From Mariniflexile litorale (lineage in GTDB: Bacteria; Bacteroidota; Bacteroidia; Flavobacteriales; Flavobacteriaceae), in assembly GCF_031128465.2 (NCBI RefSeq), contig NZ_CP155618.1, positions 257,501 to 321,500 of the forward strand: DNA of 64,000 bases, in the 5' to 3' direction. A program made the position numbers and the translations under genes. Below the pieces are notes generated by a model, which saw only the letters and a list, made by a program, of their open reading frames with translations, did not search any database and was not told the DNA's origin. Of this stretch, positions 40,902-49,721 are shown in pieces. Position 1 is the first letter of the stretch. Each line of letters begins with the position of its first letter.

Positions 40902-43556
40902 TTATTTTACCACAACAAATTTTGCGTTTAATACATCTCTACTATTTCCCCCTACCATAACGTAGAATTCTCCGGGTTCTACAACACGTTTCATGTCACG
41001 ATTCCAAAGCGCTAATTCTTCAGGGGTTAATACAAATTCTATATGTTTGGTTTCTCCTTTTTTAATAAAGACTCTTTCAAAACCTTTTAATGTTTTTCTT
41101 GGTGTTGTAACACTACTTGTCACATCATTTATATACAACTGTACAACTTCATCACCATCATAATTTCCAGTATTTTTTACATCGACAGATACTTTCACGC
41201 TACCATCAATACTAATTTCTGTAGTACTTAATGCTAAGTTAGAATATTTAAAAGTTGTATAACTTAAACCATCACCAAAGGTATATAATGGGTTTTCGCT
41301 TTCACTAACATAACGGTGAATTGCAGAGGGTTTCTGGTTGTAATAAATTGGTAATTGCCCCACAGATTTTGGGAAAGAAATTGGTAACCTTCCGCCTGGG
41401 TTATAATCTCCAAATAGCACATCGGCCACAGCTTTCCCTCCTGCTTCTCCAGGAAACCAAGCTTCTAAAACTGCAGGGATATTTTCGTTAATCCAATTTA
41501 CAGAAAGCGGTCTACCATTTAATAGCACACAAACTACAGGCGTACCTGTTTGTTGTATAGCTTCAATTAATTCCTGCTGCATACCATGTAAGTCTAAAGT
41601 TGCCACATCTCTGTTTTCTTCTACTAACTCTCTCGATTCTCCTAAAACTACAACAGCAACATCGGCTTTTTTAGCTAAATCGATAGCCGGTTGAAAGTTT
41701 ACTTTTTCTAAATTCCAACGTAAGTGCGCTCTTGCGCCCCAACCGCCTTCCCACATTTCTATGCGGACTTTATATTTTTTACCAGCTTCTATTTTCTTAG
41801 GCGTCGTTACCATGTTGGTACTTCCTTTTGTCCAGTTATCGATAACTAATTGGTCATCGACCCACATTCTAATACCATCATCAGAACTTAAACCTAACCA
41901 ACCATCAAACGATTTTTCAGATTTAATAAAACCGGTCCAACGAATAGAAAAATCGTCATCGTTAACTCCATTTCCTGGAGACCATGGCCAATCGAATTCT
42001 AATTCATTATCAATTCTGGTTAAAACAGGCTCGCCTTCTACGTTTCTATCATTAAAATATTCACCTTTTAACCCGTTTGAAGATTCATCTGGTGTGAATA
42101 AAAATTCAGAAGGAATAATTTGTCCTTTTACAATTAATGAAACCCCTTCTTCGTAAACTACATTTGCCTTATCGCCAACAACTTGTTTTATACCTTCAAA
42201 AACCGTAGTTGCCACTTTGTTCTTTACTGAATAACCACCTAATCTAGATGCGTTGGCGTTCGGACCAATAACAGCAATCGTTTTTAAGTTTTTATCTAGT
42301 GGTAAAGTGTTGTTTTGGTTTTTTAATAGCACTATAGATTTACGACCAGCCTCTAGTGCTACCGCTTGGTTTTCTAAAGAATGAAAACGTTCTTTAATAA
42401 GATTTTTATCGGTATATGGATTTTCGAATAAGCCTAATAAAAACTTTAATCGTAACACACCTCCAGCAGCTCTATCGATATCTTCCATAGATAGTTTGCC
42501 TTCGTTCACCAATTCGATAATAGACTTTTGCCAGAACTCATTTGAAAAATCGTAGAACTGCATATCTACACCAGCAGACACCGCTTGCTCAATACTTTCT
42601 TTTGGAGAGCCCGCCACGTGGTGTGTGGTTTGTATGTATTTTACAGCTCCTAAATCTGAAACCACAATACCTTTAAATCCCCATTCGTCTCTTAAAACAT
42701 CGGTTAATAACCAATGGTTAGCCGCACAAGGAATACCATCTAACTCAGAATACGCACACATAGTACCTAATGCGCCTCCTTTTTTAAATGCTTTTTCGAA
42801 AGATGGCAAAAAGTCTTCTCTTGCAGCACGTTCGCCAATTAAAACAGGTGAAGAATTTCCTCCGGCTTCTGGCACACCATGCACTGCAAAATGTTTTGGT
42901 TCGGCAATTATAGATCTATCTGAAGTTAAATCGTCGCCTTGCATACCTTGTATCATAGCAACACCTAACTCACCCACTAAATAAATATCTTCACCAAAGG
43001 TTTCGGCAACTCTTCCCCAACGTGGTTCTCTTCCTAAATCTAAATTTGGTCCTAAGCCAAAATGAACACCATGTGCTCTAGCTTCGGTACCAATAACGCT
43101 ACCTACTTTTTTTAATAATTTGGTATCCCATGTGGCACCTAATCCAATATTCATAGGGAATGCTGTGCTTCCTTCATCTAAATAACCATGTAACATCTCG
43201 CACATAATAAGAGCAGGAATTTCCCAACGGTTACTTTTAATAACATTTTTTTGAAGTTCGTTAATCATTTTTGCAGAACGCGGATAAATATCGTGAATCG
43301 CTCCAATTCCTAAATCTCCTAATCGTTTAGCAGTTTTAGCTTTCGAAAAATCTTCGTCATTTTTAAAATATTCGCCTTTGTACATATCCATTTGGCGTAC
43401 TTTTTCTTCTAAACTCATTCTACTTAATAAATCGGAAACACGATCTTCAGTAGGTGATTTTTCGTTTTGATATGGATATTTTTCTTGCGAGAATCCTAAG
43501 GTGATAAGCCCTAGAATAGCGATGATATTAAGCGTTATCTTTTTCATTTTTTTCAA
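40902..43556 (-). CDS. GH3 beta-glycosidase with inserted PA14 domain
   Basis: The 884-residue exported enzyme (signal peptide to GFSQ) is a family 3 glycoside hydrolase: KHFAVHGVPEAGGNSSP, MCAYSELDGIPCAANHWLLT and the nucleophile Asp301 in KGIVVSDLGAV. A PA14 domain is inserted at about 485-620 (NGLKGEYFNDRNVEGEP, DGWLGLSSDDGIRMWVDDQ), followed by the second GH3 domain with DVAVVVLGESRELVEENRD and a fibronectin-like C-terminal domain. GH3 enzymes remove beta-linked glucose, xylose or GlcNAc. In this glycoprotein-glycan setting a beta-1,2-xylosidase for plant- or alga-type N-glycans is a tempting inference. It is the last gene of the operon, 7 bp after GH92. Confidence 0.92.
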   Translation of the reverse strand: MKKMKKITLNIIAILGLITLGFSQEKYPYQNEKSPTEDRVSDLLSRMSLEEKVRQMDMYKGEYFKNDEDFSKAKTAKRLGDLGIGAIHDIYPRSAKMINELQKNVIKSNRWEIPALIMCEMLHGYLDEGSTAFPMNIGLGATWDTKLLKKVGSVIGTEARAHGVHFGLGPNLDLGREPRWGRVAETFGEDIYLVGELGVAMIQGMQGDDLTSDRSIIAEPKHFAVHGVPEAGGNSSPVLIGERAAREDFLPSFEKAFKKGGALGTMCAYSELDGIPCAANHWLLTDVLRDEWGFKGIVVSDLGAVKYIQTTHHVAGSPKESIEQAVSAGVDMQFYDFSNEFWQKSIIELVNEGKLSMEDIDRAAGGVLRLKFLLGLFENPYTDKNLIKERFHSLENQAVALEAGRKSIVLLKNQNNTLPLDKNLKTIAVIGPNANASRLGGYSVKNKVATTVFEGIKQVVGDKANVVYEEGVSLIVKGQIIPSEFLFTPDESSNGLKGEYFNDRNVEGEPVLTRIDNELEFDWPWSPGNGVNDDDFSIRWTGFIKSEKSFDGWLGLSSDDGIRMWVDDQLVIDNWTKGSTNMVTTPKKIEAGKKYKVRIEMWEGGWGARAHLRWNLEKVNFQPAIDLAKKADVAVVVLGESRELVEENRDVATLDLHGMQQELIEAIQQTGTPVVCVLLNGRPLSVNWINENIPAVLEAWFPGEAGGKAVADVLFGDYNPGGRLPISFPKSVGQLPIYYNQKPSAIHRYVSESENPLYTFGDGLSYTTFKYSNLALSTTEISIDGSVKVSVDVKNTGNYDGDEVVQLYINDVTSSVTTPRKTLKGFERVFIKKGETKHIEFVLTPEELALWNRDMKRVVEPGEFYVMVGGNSRDVLNAKFVVVK

Positions 43557-43563
43557 TGTAATT

Positions 43564-45813
43564 TTAATTTTGAATCACTTTTAGCGTTGTTCCATTTACA
43601 AAATCGTCGTGACTCATAAAATAGCTATTTAAAGGTTTTCCATTTAGCTCGATACTTTTTATAGCACCATTTGTAAGCGTTTCTTTTTCAATAGTGATGG
43701 TTTCGTTTTTATAATATTCTGTATCTAACTGAATTGTTATTTTATCGAAAACAGGTGTTGAAATTGTATAAATTGGCTGCGCTGGAGTTATTGGGTAAAT
43801 ACCCATCATGGAATATACTAACCACGCCGACATAGTGCCTGTATCATCATTTCCAGGTAAACCTGCAGGTTTATTTTGATAATATTCTTTTATTAATTTT
43901 TGAACTAAATTTTGCGTTTTGTATTCTTCGCCTTTTATATAGTTGAATAAATATGGATAAGCAATATCTGGCTCGTTGGCCATATCAAACTGATTTTTAT
44001 CAAAAACTTCCTGTAGTTTTTTACTGAAATTTGCAGAACCGCCCATAAGTTTAATTAAGCCCTTTGTGTCGTGGCCAACCATAAAGGTGTACTGCCAAGC
44101 GTTACCTTCTATAAAGCCTAAATTCTTTTGAAAATTAGCCCCATATTCTGGATTATATGGTGTAAGCCAAGAGCCATCATCATTTTTAGGACGTAAAAGG
44201 TTGAATTCTTTATCGAATAATTTACGGTAGCTAAGTGCGCGTTTTGAAAATAATTTGTAGTCCTGTTTTTTACCTAAGGCTTTTGCTAATTGCGCTATAG
44301 CAAAATCGGATGTGTTGTACTCTTGCGTTGTAGAAACCGAACCACTTTCGATAGTTTTTGTGGTTAAATATCCTTTTTCAATATAGTCTTTTAATCCTGG
44401 TCGTAACGGGTTATTTTCTATTTGCGTTGCACTTTTTAACATGGCTGTGTATGCTTTTTCTACATCAAAATCTTGTATGCCTTTTAAATAGGTGTCGGCA
44501 ATAATAATACCTGCAGGATCGCCAACCATAGTGGTTGTTTCAGTGGCATTTAATTCCCATTTTGGTAACCATCCAGACTCGTCATAAATTTGCAACATAC
44601 TTTTAACCATATTCGATTGTTGCTTTGGGTACACCAAACTCATTAGCTGATGTAAATTTCTGTACGTATCCCATAAAGAAAAGGTGGTATAGCGCGTACC
44701 ATCTGTTTTAAGGGTTTCCCTTGTTTTTATTTTTGGGTATTCACCATTAAAATCATTTAAAGTATTTGGGTGAATTAAGGTATGATATAATGCCGTGTAA
44801 AAAACCGTTTTATCATCCTCGGTGCCCCCTTCTACTTTAATTCTTGATAAATATGAATTCCATTCTTTTTTAGAATCGGCTAGTATTTGATTGAAAGATT
44901 TATGCTGCGTTTCTTTCTCCAAATTTTCTCGTGCATTTTCAATACTTACGTACGAAACACCAATTTTCATTTCAACCGTAGTTGGCTTATCGAAATTGTA
45001 ACGCATATAGGCACCAATACTGTCGCCTACAACTTCTTTTGTATAGCCTTTTTTTAATCTGGTTTTACCGTTGTAACCCATCCATTGGCTTTCTAGACCG
45101 GTATGTGTTTTTGGCTTTTTCCATACGCCAAATTCTGGAGCAGCTTCCGAAAAACGAGCTACAAAATAAACAGGATACGCTTCCTCTGCCTTATAATAAC
45201 AAAACGAACCTACAGAGCGAATACCTTCTATTTCGGTAGGAGAAACGACTTTTATCATGGCGCCTTCCTCGTTGGTTAAGCCTAAGCCTAAATTTAATAA
45301 AATGTTAGATTCTCCTGCTGGAAAATGGTATTTGCTAACCCCAACGCGTGTTGTTGCTGTGGCTTCAACTTTAATATTATATTTTTCAATGTGATTGGTG
45401 TAGTACCCAACCGAAGCTTCCTCGTTGGTATAGGTAGAACCGTATTTTTTGTAATCCGTTTCCAAAGCACCTGTAGTAGGCATTGCTAAAATAACACCCA
45501 ACTCTGGGCAACCCACACCACTAATATTGACATGGCTAAAACCTGTTAATAAGGTATTTTCGTTTACATAAGGTGTAGACCACCAACGACTATCTTTTTC
45601 GAAAGGTAAATTTTGTGGGCCAGCAACATTAAAAGGCGATACATTGGCCATACCTCTAACCGCAATAGGCCCTGGATTTGTAGTGCCAAAGTTTGAAGAG
45701 CCAATAAATGGATTTACATAACTAGTAACGTCCTGCGCTTGAGTAAGGGAATAACTCATAAAAGCCAATGTAAAACAGGCTTTTATGAGTTTGTATTTAG
45801 TGTTTAAAAACAT
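43564..45813 (-). CDS. GH92 alpha-mannosidase (copy 1)
   Basis: The 749-residue exported enzyme (signal peptide to LTQAQ) is a family 92 exo-alpha-mannosidase, a calcium-dependent inverting enzyme that trims mannose from high-mannose N-glycans or mannan. Typical parts are VNPFIGSSNFGTTNPG, GFSHVNISGVGCPELG, TALYHTLIHPNTLNDFNGEY, WELNATETTTMVGDPAG and the catalytic loop GLPGNDDTGTMSAWLVYSMMG. The loops differ from the second GH92 (GNED, and GYHS instead of GDPA), so the two may have different linkage preferences. It lies between GH29 and GH3 with gaps of 9 and 7 bp. Confidence 0.94.
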   Translation of the reverse strand: MFLNTKYKLIKACFTLAFMSYSLTQAQDVTSYVNPFIGSSNFGTTNPGPIAVRGMANVSPFNVAGPQNLPFEKDSRWWSTPYVNENTLLTGFSHVNISGVGCPELGVILAMPTTGALETDYKKYGSTYTNEEASVGYYTNHIEKYNIKVEATATTRVGVSKYHFPAGESNILLNLGLGLTNEEGAMIKVVSPTEIEGIRSVGSFCYYKAEEAYPVYFVARFSEAAPEFGVWKKPKTHTGLESQWMGYNGKTRLKKGYTKEVVGDSIGAYMRYNFDKPTTVEMKIGVSYVSIENARENLEKETQHKSFNQILADSKKEWNSYLSRIKVEGGTEDDKTVFYTALYHTLIHPNTLNDFNGEYPKIKTRETLKTDGTRYTTFSLWDTYRNLHQLMSLVYPKQQSNMVKSMLQIYDESGWLPKWELNATETTTMVGDPAGIIIADTYLKGIQDFDVEKAYTAMLKSATQIENNPLRPGLKDYIEKGYLTTKTIESGSVSTTQEYNTSDFAIAQLAKALGKKQDYKLFSKRALSYRKLFDKEFNLLRPKNDDGSWLTPYNPEYGANFQKNLGFIEGNAWQYTFMVGHDTKGLIKLMGGSANFSKKLQEVFDKNQFDMANEPDIAYPYLFNYIKGEEYKTQNLVQKLIKEYYQNKPAGLPGNDDTGTMSAWLVYSMMGIYPITPAQPIYTISTPVFDKITIQLDTEYYKNETITIEKETLTNGAIKSIELNGKPLNSYFMSHDDFVNGTTLKVIQN

Positions 45814-45822
45814 AGGTTGTTT

Positions 45823-47310
45823 TTATCTGTTTATTTTATTAATTTTTAAAGTCCAAGCTTCTTTACAAGGTAAATTATTTCTTAAAGTTTCAGGAATTAT
45901 TACTTTAAAACCTTTATCTAGTTTTTCCCATTTTAACTTTGTTTTAGACCCTAGCATTGTAATTTTAGCGCCTTTTTTAGGAGCGATAGAGGTTACCGTA
46001 ATTTCCGATGGAATTTTAGTTTCACCTTCTTTAGCCATGTACATTAAAAACACATTACCCTCTTTATTTTGAGTCATGGCAATGTTATTTTCTTTAAAAG
46101 GGGCGATAGGTTTTGTGTTGTAAATAGCAGCACCGTTTACTTTTAACCAATCGCCATAAGCAGCTAGTAAATCGTAAGCGCCTTGTTGCCAAGTTCCATC
46201 TGGCCCAGGTGCCACATTTAGTAATAAATTACCACCTTTTGCAACCACATCAATTAACATATGAATACCTGCTCTACCCGATAAGTATTTAGCGTCTGGT
46301 GTGTACGACCAGCCACCACCAGAAGTAATACAAGACTCCCAAGGGTAAGGCAATGTTTTTTCTGGCACTCTATTTTCTGGTGTTAAATAGTTTTGGTTTT
46401 TACCATGTACAGCTCTATCAACCACAATTAAACCTGGTTGTTTTTCGCGGGCTTTTACCACCAATTCGTCCATTTTAATATCTTGGTTTACAACTCTATG
46501 CTTAATAAAACCATTATTAGATTCATTTTCTAAAAATTTAGAACTATATCCAGCTTTAATTTCATTTTCTGGTGTTTTAGCAACCCAGCCACCATCGAGC
46601 CATAAAATATCTACTTTACCGTAATCGGTTAGTAATTCTAAAATCTGATTGTGTGTAAAATCGGTATATTTTTGCCATTTTTCAGGATATGTAGACGGAT
46701 CGTAATTTACATTTCTATCAAAAGGAGGAAAGTACGGATCCCAATAATTCTTATGGTGCCAATCTGGTTTAGAAAAATATGCACCAATCCACATATCTTC
46801 TGCTCTAAAGGCGTTAAAAACTTCTTTGGCAATATTAGCTCTTGGGTTTGTGCTAAATGGCGTTTTGGGGTCTGTAACTTTATAATCGGAATACTTGGTA
46901 TCAAACATATTAAAACCATCGTGATGTTTGGTTGTGAAAACCATGTATTTCATACCGGCATCTTTAGCTGCTTTCGCCCATTTTTCAGGATTAAAATTAG
47001 TTGGATTAAAGGTTGTTTGTAACGCTTCATAATCTTTTACATACTGATTATAATTTTGAGGATCGCTACCTTTTGTACGCTCGCACCAACCATAATCTTC
47101 AGGGCATAACGACCAAGACTCTACAATACCCCATTGGCTGTAAGTTCCCCAATGCATTAATAATCCGAATTTTTTACCTTGCCATGCGTCTAAGTTTTCT
47201 ATTACTAATGGGTCGGTTTCTGGCACGTATCTTTCATCTTCATAAATGGCCTGAGAAAATAGTTTTACCGAAACCAATAGTGCTATAATTGCTATTCTTT
47301 TTTTCATCAT
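45823..47310 (-). CDS. GH29 alpha-L-fucosidase
   Basis: The 495-residue exported enzyme (signal peptide to KLFSQ) has the GH29 TIM barrel: GKKFGLLMHWGTYSQWGIVESW, AKDAGMKYMVFTTKHHDGF and the nucleophile Asp239 in KVDILWLDGGW. A beta-sandwich C-terminal domain follows from about 380. It frees alpha-linked fucose, which could be the core or antennary fucose of an N-glycan or fucose from algal polysaccharide. Its gene is 19 bp downstream of GH20 and 9 bp upstream of GH92 in the operon. The exact linkage cannot be read from the sequence. Confidence 0.94.
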   Translation of the reverse strand: MMKKRIAIIALLVSVKLFSQAIYEDERYVPETDPLVIENLDAWQGKKFGLLMHWGTYSQWGIVESWSLCPEDYGWCERTKGSDPQNYNQYVKDYEALQTTFNPTNFNPEKWAKAAKDAGMKYMVFTTKHHDGFNMFDTKYSDYKVTDPKTPFSTNPRANIAKEVFNAFRAEDMWIGAYFSKPDWHHKNYWDPYFPPFDRNVNYDPSTYPEKWQKYTDFTHNQILELLTDYGKVDILWLDGGWVAKTPENEIKAGYSSKFLENESNNGFIKHRVVNQDIKMDELVVKAREKQPGLIVVDRAVHGKNQNYLTPENRVPEKTLPYPWESCITSGGGWSYTPDAKYLSGRAGIHMLIDVVAKGGNLLLNVAPGPDGTWQQGAYDLLAAYGDWLKVNGAAIYNTKPIAPFKENNIAMTQNKEGNVFLMYMAKEGETKIPSEITVTSIAPKKGAKITMLGSKTKLKWEKLDKGFKVIIPETLRNNLPCKEAWTLKINKINR

Positions 47311-47329
47311 CTTTTTTTATTTTTCTTTT

Positions 47330-49657
47330 TTAATCTACTAAAATTTCATCTACAAACAACCACGTCCCACCCCCGTTTGGAGCCTTTTTTAAATTATTTG
47401 CTATTACCTTTATATAACGTGCCGTGGTTTCTTTAAAACCGATTTCAAAATCAAATAAATCAGCATCCGAATTTGTACTAAATGCACGTTCTGTTTTTCC
47501 CGCTTCGGTATAATTAACCCCATCTTGCGAAACTAAAACAACTACTGAAGTTGGGAAATAGATGCCGGCACCTTGGTTTTCTATAGTCCCTACCACAACT
47601 TTTTGGAGGGTTTCTTGTTCACCTAAATCGATAACAACCTCCATATCATCACCTAACCAAGCTTGCCACTGGCCATCATGAAAGTTTTTTGAACCTCTTA
47701 TGACATTAACAATATTTGAAGGACCATCACCTTTATAATTTTCGTTAAAGGGTGTCTTGAATTTAAGTTTTTTGCCAAATGCTTTATGAAATTTTATAGT
47801 ATCTGTAAATATTTTACCAATTGGTTTCCCTTCTTTAAATAAAGAAGCCTTTAGAATCGTTGTCTCTTTTATTTGAATAGTATCCGTATACTTTTTGGCA
47901 TTCGCATCTAGTTTTAGATCACCCAACACATAACGAATATTAGCATTTGGAAATTCATTTTCTAAAGAAATAAGTATGTTTTTTTTATCCAAATTTGCAA
48001 ATGAAGACGACGTAACTAAAAAGGCACTTTTTGCGTAATTAATACCTAAATTATCATAACGTTCAAATTGTGTTTCCAATCGTTTAGAAAAATTTTCCCA
48101 ATTACGAGATGTTTTGGTGCTCCACAACGTTTCTGATAAAGCAGCAAGCCTTGGAAAAATCATATATTCCGAGTCTTCATTTGTTGTTATGTATTCAGAC
48201 CATAAATTTGCTTGTCCGCCTAAAACATGATTAGCTTGTGTTTCAGTCATACCTTCAACAACTGGATCAAACTGATAGACTTTACTTAATGGTGTATAGG
48301 CATTAAAGGCTGTAGGCTCTTCATTTTGTGGCCCTTGATAAAAATTGAAATAGCAATGTGATTCTGGTGTCATGATAACATCGTGCCCTTGTTCTGCAGC
48401 TTCAAAACCACCCTTAGTACCTCTCCAACTCATCACGGTAGCTTCAGGTGCTAAACCACCTTCTAAAATTTCGTCCCAACCAATGAGACTTTTCCCTTTA
48501 GAATTGATGTACTTCTCAATTCTTTTTACAAAATAACTTTGCAATTCCTCTACATCTTCTAAGTCTTCCTCTTTAATTCTTTTTTGGCAATGCGGGCATT
48601 TTTCCCAGTTGGTTTTGGTGGCTTCATCACCTCCTATATGGATGTATTTGGAAGGAAAAATGGTCATAACTTCATCTAATACATTTTCTAGAAATTCAAA
48701 GGTACTTTCTTTTCCTGCACAGTAAATATCGGTAATTGGCCATAACCCACCTGAGGGCACAGCTATCGATTTTCCATAACAAGATAATTCAGGATAAGCT
48801 GCAATTGCAGAACTTACATGCGCTGGCATTTCTATTTCAGGAATAACTTCAATGTTTTTAGCTTGAGCATAAGCAACAATTTCTTTTAGTTCTTCTTGAG
48901 TTAAAAAACCACCATATGTTCCTTTTTCATCTGGACTATTAGTTTTTCTGCTATTCCAGGCAACATGTTCTTGGTCTACTCGAAAAGCGCCAACCTCAGT
49001 AAGTTTTGGATATTTTTTTATTTCGATTCTCCAACCTTGATCGTCCACTAAATGCAAGTGCAAAACATTCATTTTATGCATGACTAAACGATCTATTGTT
49101 TTTTTGATATACGCTTTGTCAAAAAAATGACGCGATATATCTAGCATTAAACCTCTGTGTTGAAATCGAGGTTTGTCTTTAATAGTTAAAGCAGGAATAA
49201 CCCAATTAGCCGATGTTTCTGAGCTATTCTCAATAGCTGTAGGTAACAATTGGCGTAGAGTTTCTAAACCATATATAAAACCAGCATCTTCTTTAGCTGT
49301 AATGGTGATATTATCAGAACTAACTACTAATTCGTAAGCTTCTTTTTCGAAGGTATTGTCCTTCTTAAATTGAATAAAATTTTTATTTGGTGTTGTTGAG
49401 ACCGTTTCAATTTTGAACCCTGCTGCTTTTTCGAATTTTTTTATTAAAGTCTTAGCAACCTCTTTTATACCTTCGTTTGATATAACAAATTTAGTAGCGT
49501 TTGAAAATTCAAACACACCTTCAGTAAGTGTTAATTCTGCAGGTTTTGGAATTATATTAATATCATTTTCTGTAAATATTTTTTGTTTTGAACAAGCACT
49601 AAAAAACATTAGTAATATTAGTCCAAAAATCTGATATAATCTCTTTATACTATTCAT
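47330..49657 (-). CDS. GH20 beta-N-acetylhexosaminidase lipoprotein with C-terminal CBM32-like domain
   Basis: The 775-residue lipoprotein (lipobox FFSAC, Cys22) has a GH20b domain (about 33-160), then the catalytic barrel: RFQHRGLMLDISRHFFD, HLHLVDDQGWRIEIKKYP and the Asp344-Glu345 pair in YIHIGGDEATKTNWEKC. A chitobiase-type C-terminal Ig-like domain and an F5/8-type (CBM32-like) discoidin domain from about 630 (NEPFNENYKG region to the end, FVDEILVD) follow. It removes terminal GlcNAc or GalNAc by substrate-assisted catalysis. As a lipoprotein it is probably membrane-anchored, unlike the soluble GH29 and GH3. Confidence 0.94.
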   Translation of the reverse strand: MNSIKRLYQIFGLILLMFFSACSKQKIFTENDINIIPKPAELTLTEGVFEFSNATKFVISNEGIKEVAKTLIKKFEKAAGFKIETVSTTPNKNFIQFKKDNTFEKEAYELVVSSDNITITAKEDAGFIYGLETLRQLLPTAIENSSETSANWVIPALTIKDKPRFQHRGLMLDISRHFFDKAYIKKTIDRLVMHKMNVLHLHLVDDQGWRIEIKKYPKLTEVGAFRVDQEHVAWNSRKTNSPDEKGTYGGFLTQEELKEIVAYAQAKNIEVIPEIEMPAHVSSAIAAYPELSCYGKSIAVPSGGLWPITDIYCAGKESTFEFLENVLDEVMTIFPSKYIHIGGDEATKTNWEKCPHCQKRIKEEDLEDVEELQSYFVKRIEKYINSKGKSLIGWDEILEGGLAPEATVMSWRGTKGGFEAAEQGHDVIMTPESHCYFNFYQGPQNEEPTAFNAYTPLSKVYQFDPVVEGMTETQANHVLGGQANLWSEYITTNEDSEYMIFPRLAALSETLWSTKTSRNWENFSKRLETQFERYDNLGINYAKSAFLVTSSSFANLDKKNILISLENEFPNANIRYVLGDLKLDANAKKYTDTIQIKETTILKASLFKEGKPIGKIFTDTIKFHKAFGKKLKFKTPFNENYKGDGPSNIVNVIRGSKNFHDGQWQAWLGDDMEVVIDLGEQETLQKVVVGTIENQGAGIYFPTSVVVLVSQDGVNYTEAGKTERAFSTNSDADLFDFEIGFKETTARYIKVIANNLKKAPNGGGTWLFVDEILVD

Positions 49658-49721
49658 TTTAAAAGCGGTGGTTATTTAAATTGACACTTATCTCTTTATC
49701 CTTTAACAAAGACTTTTATTA

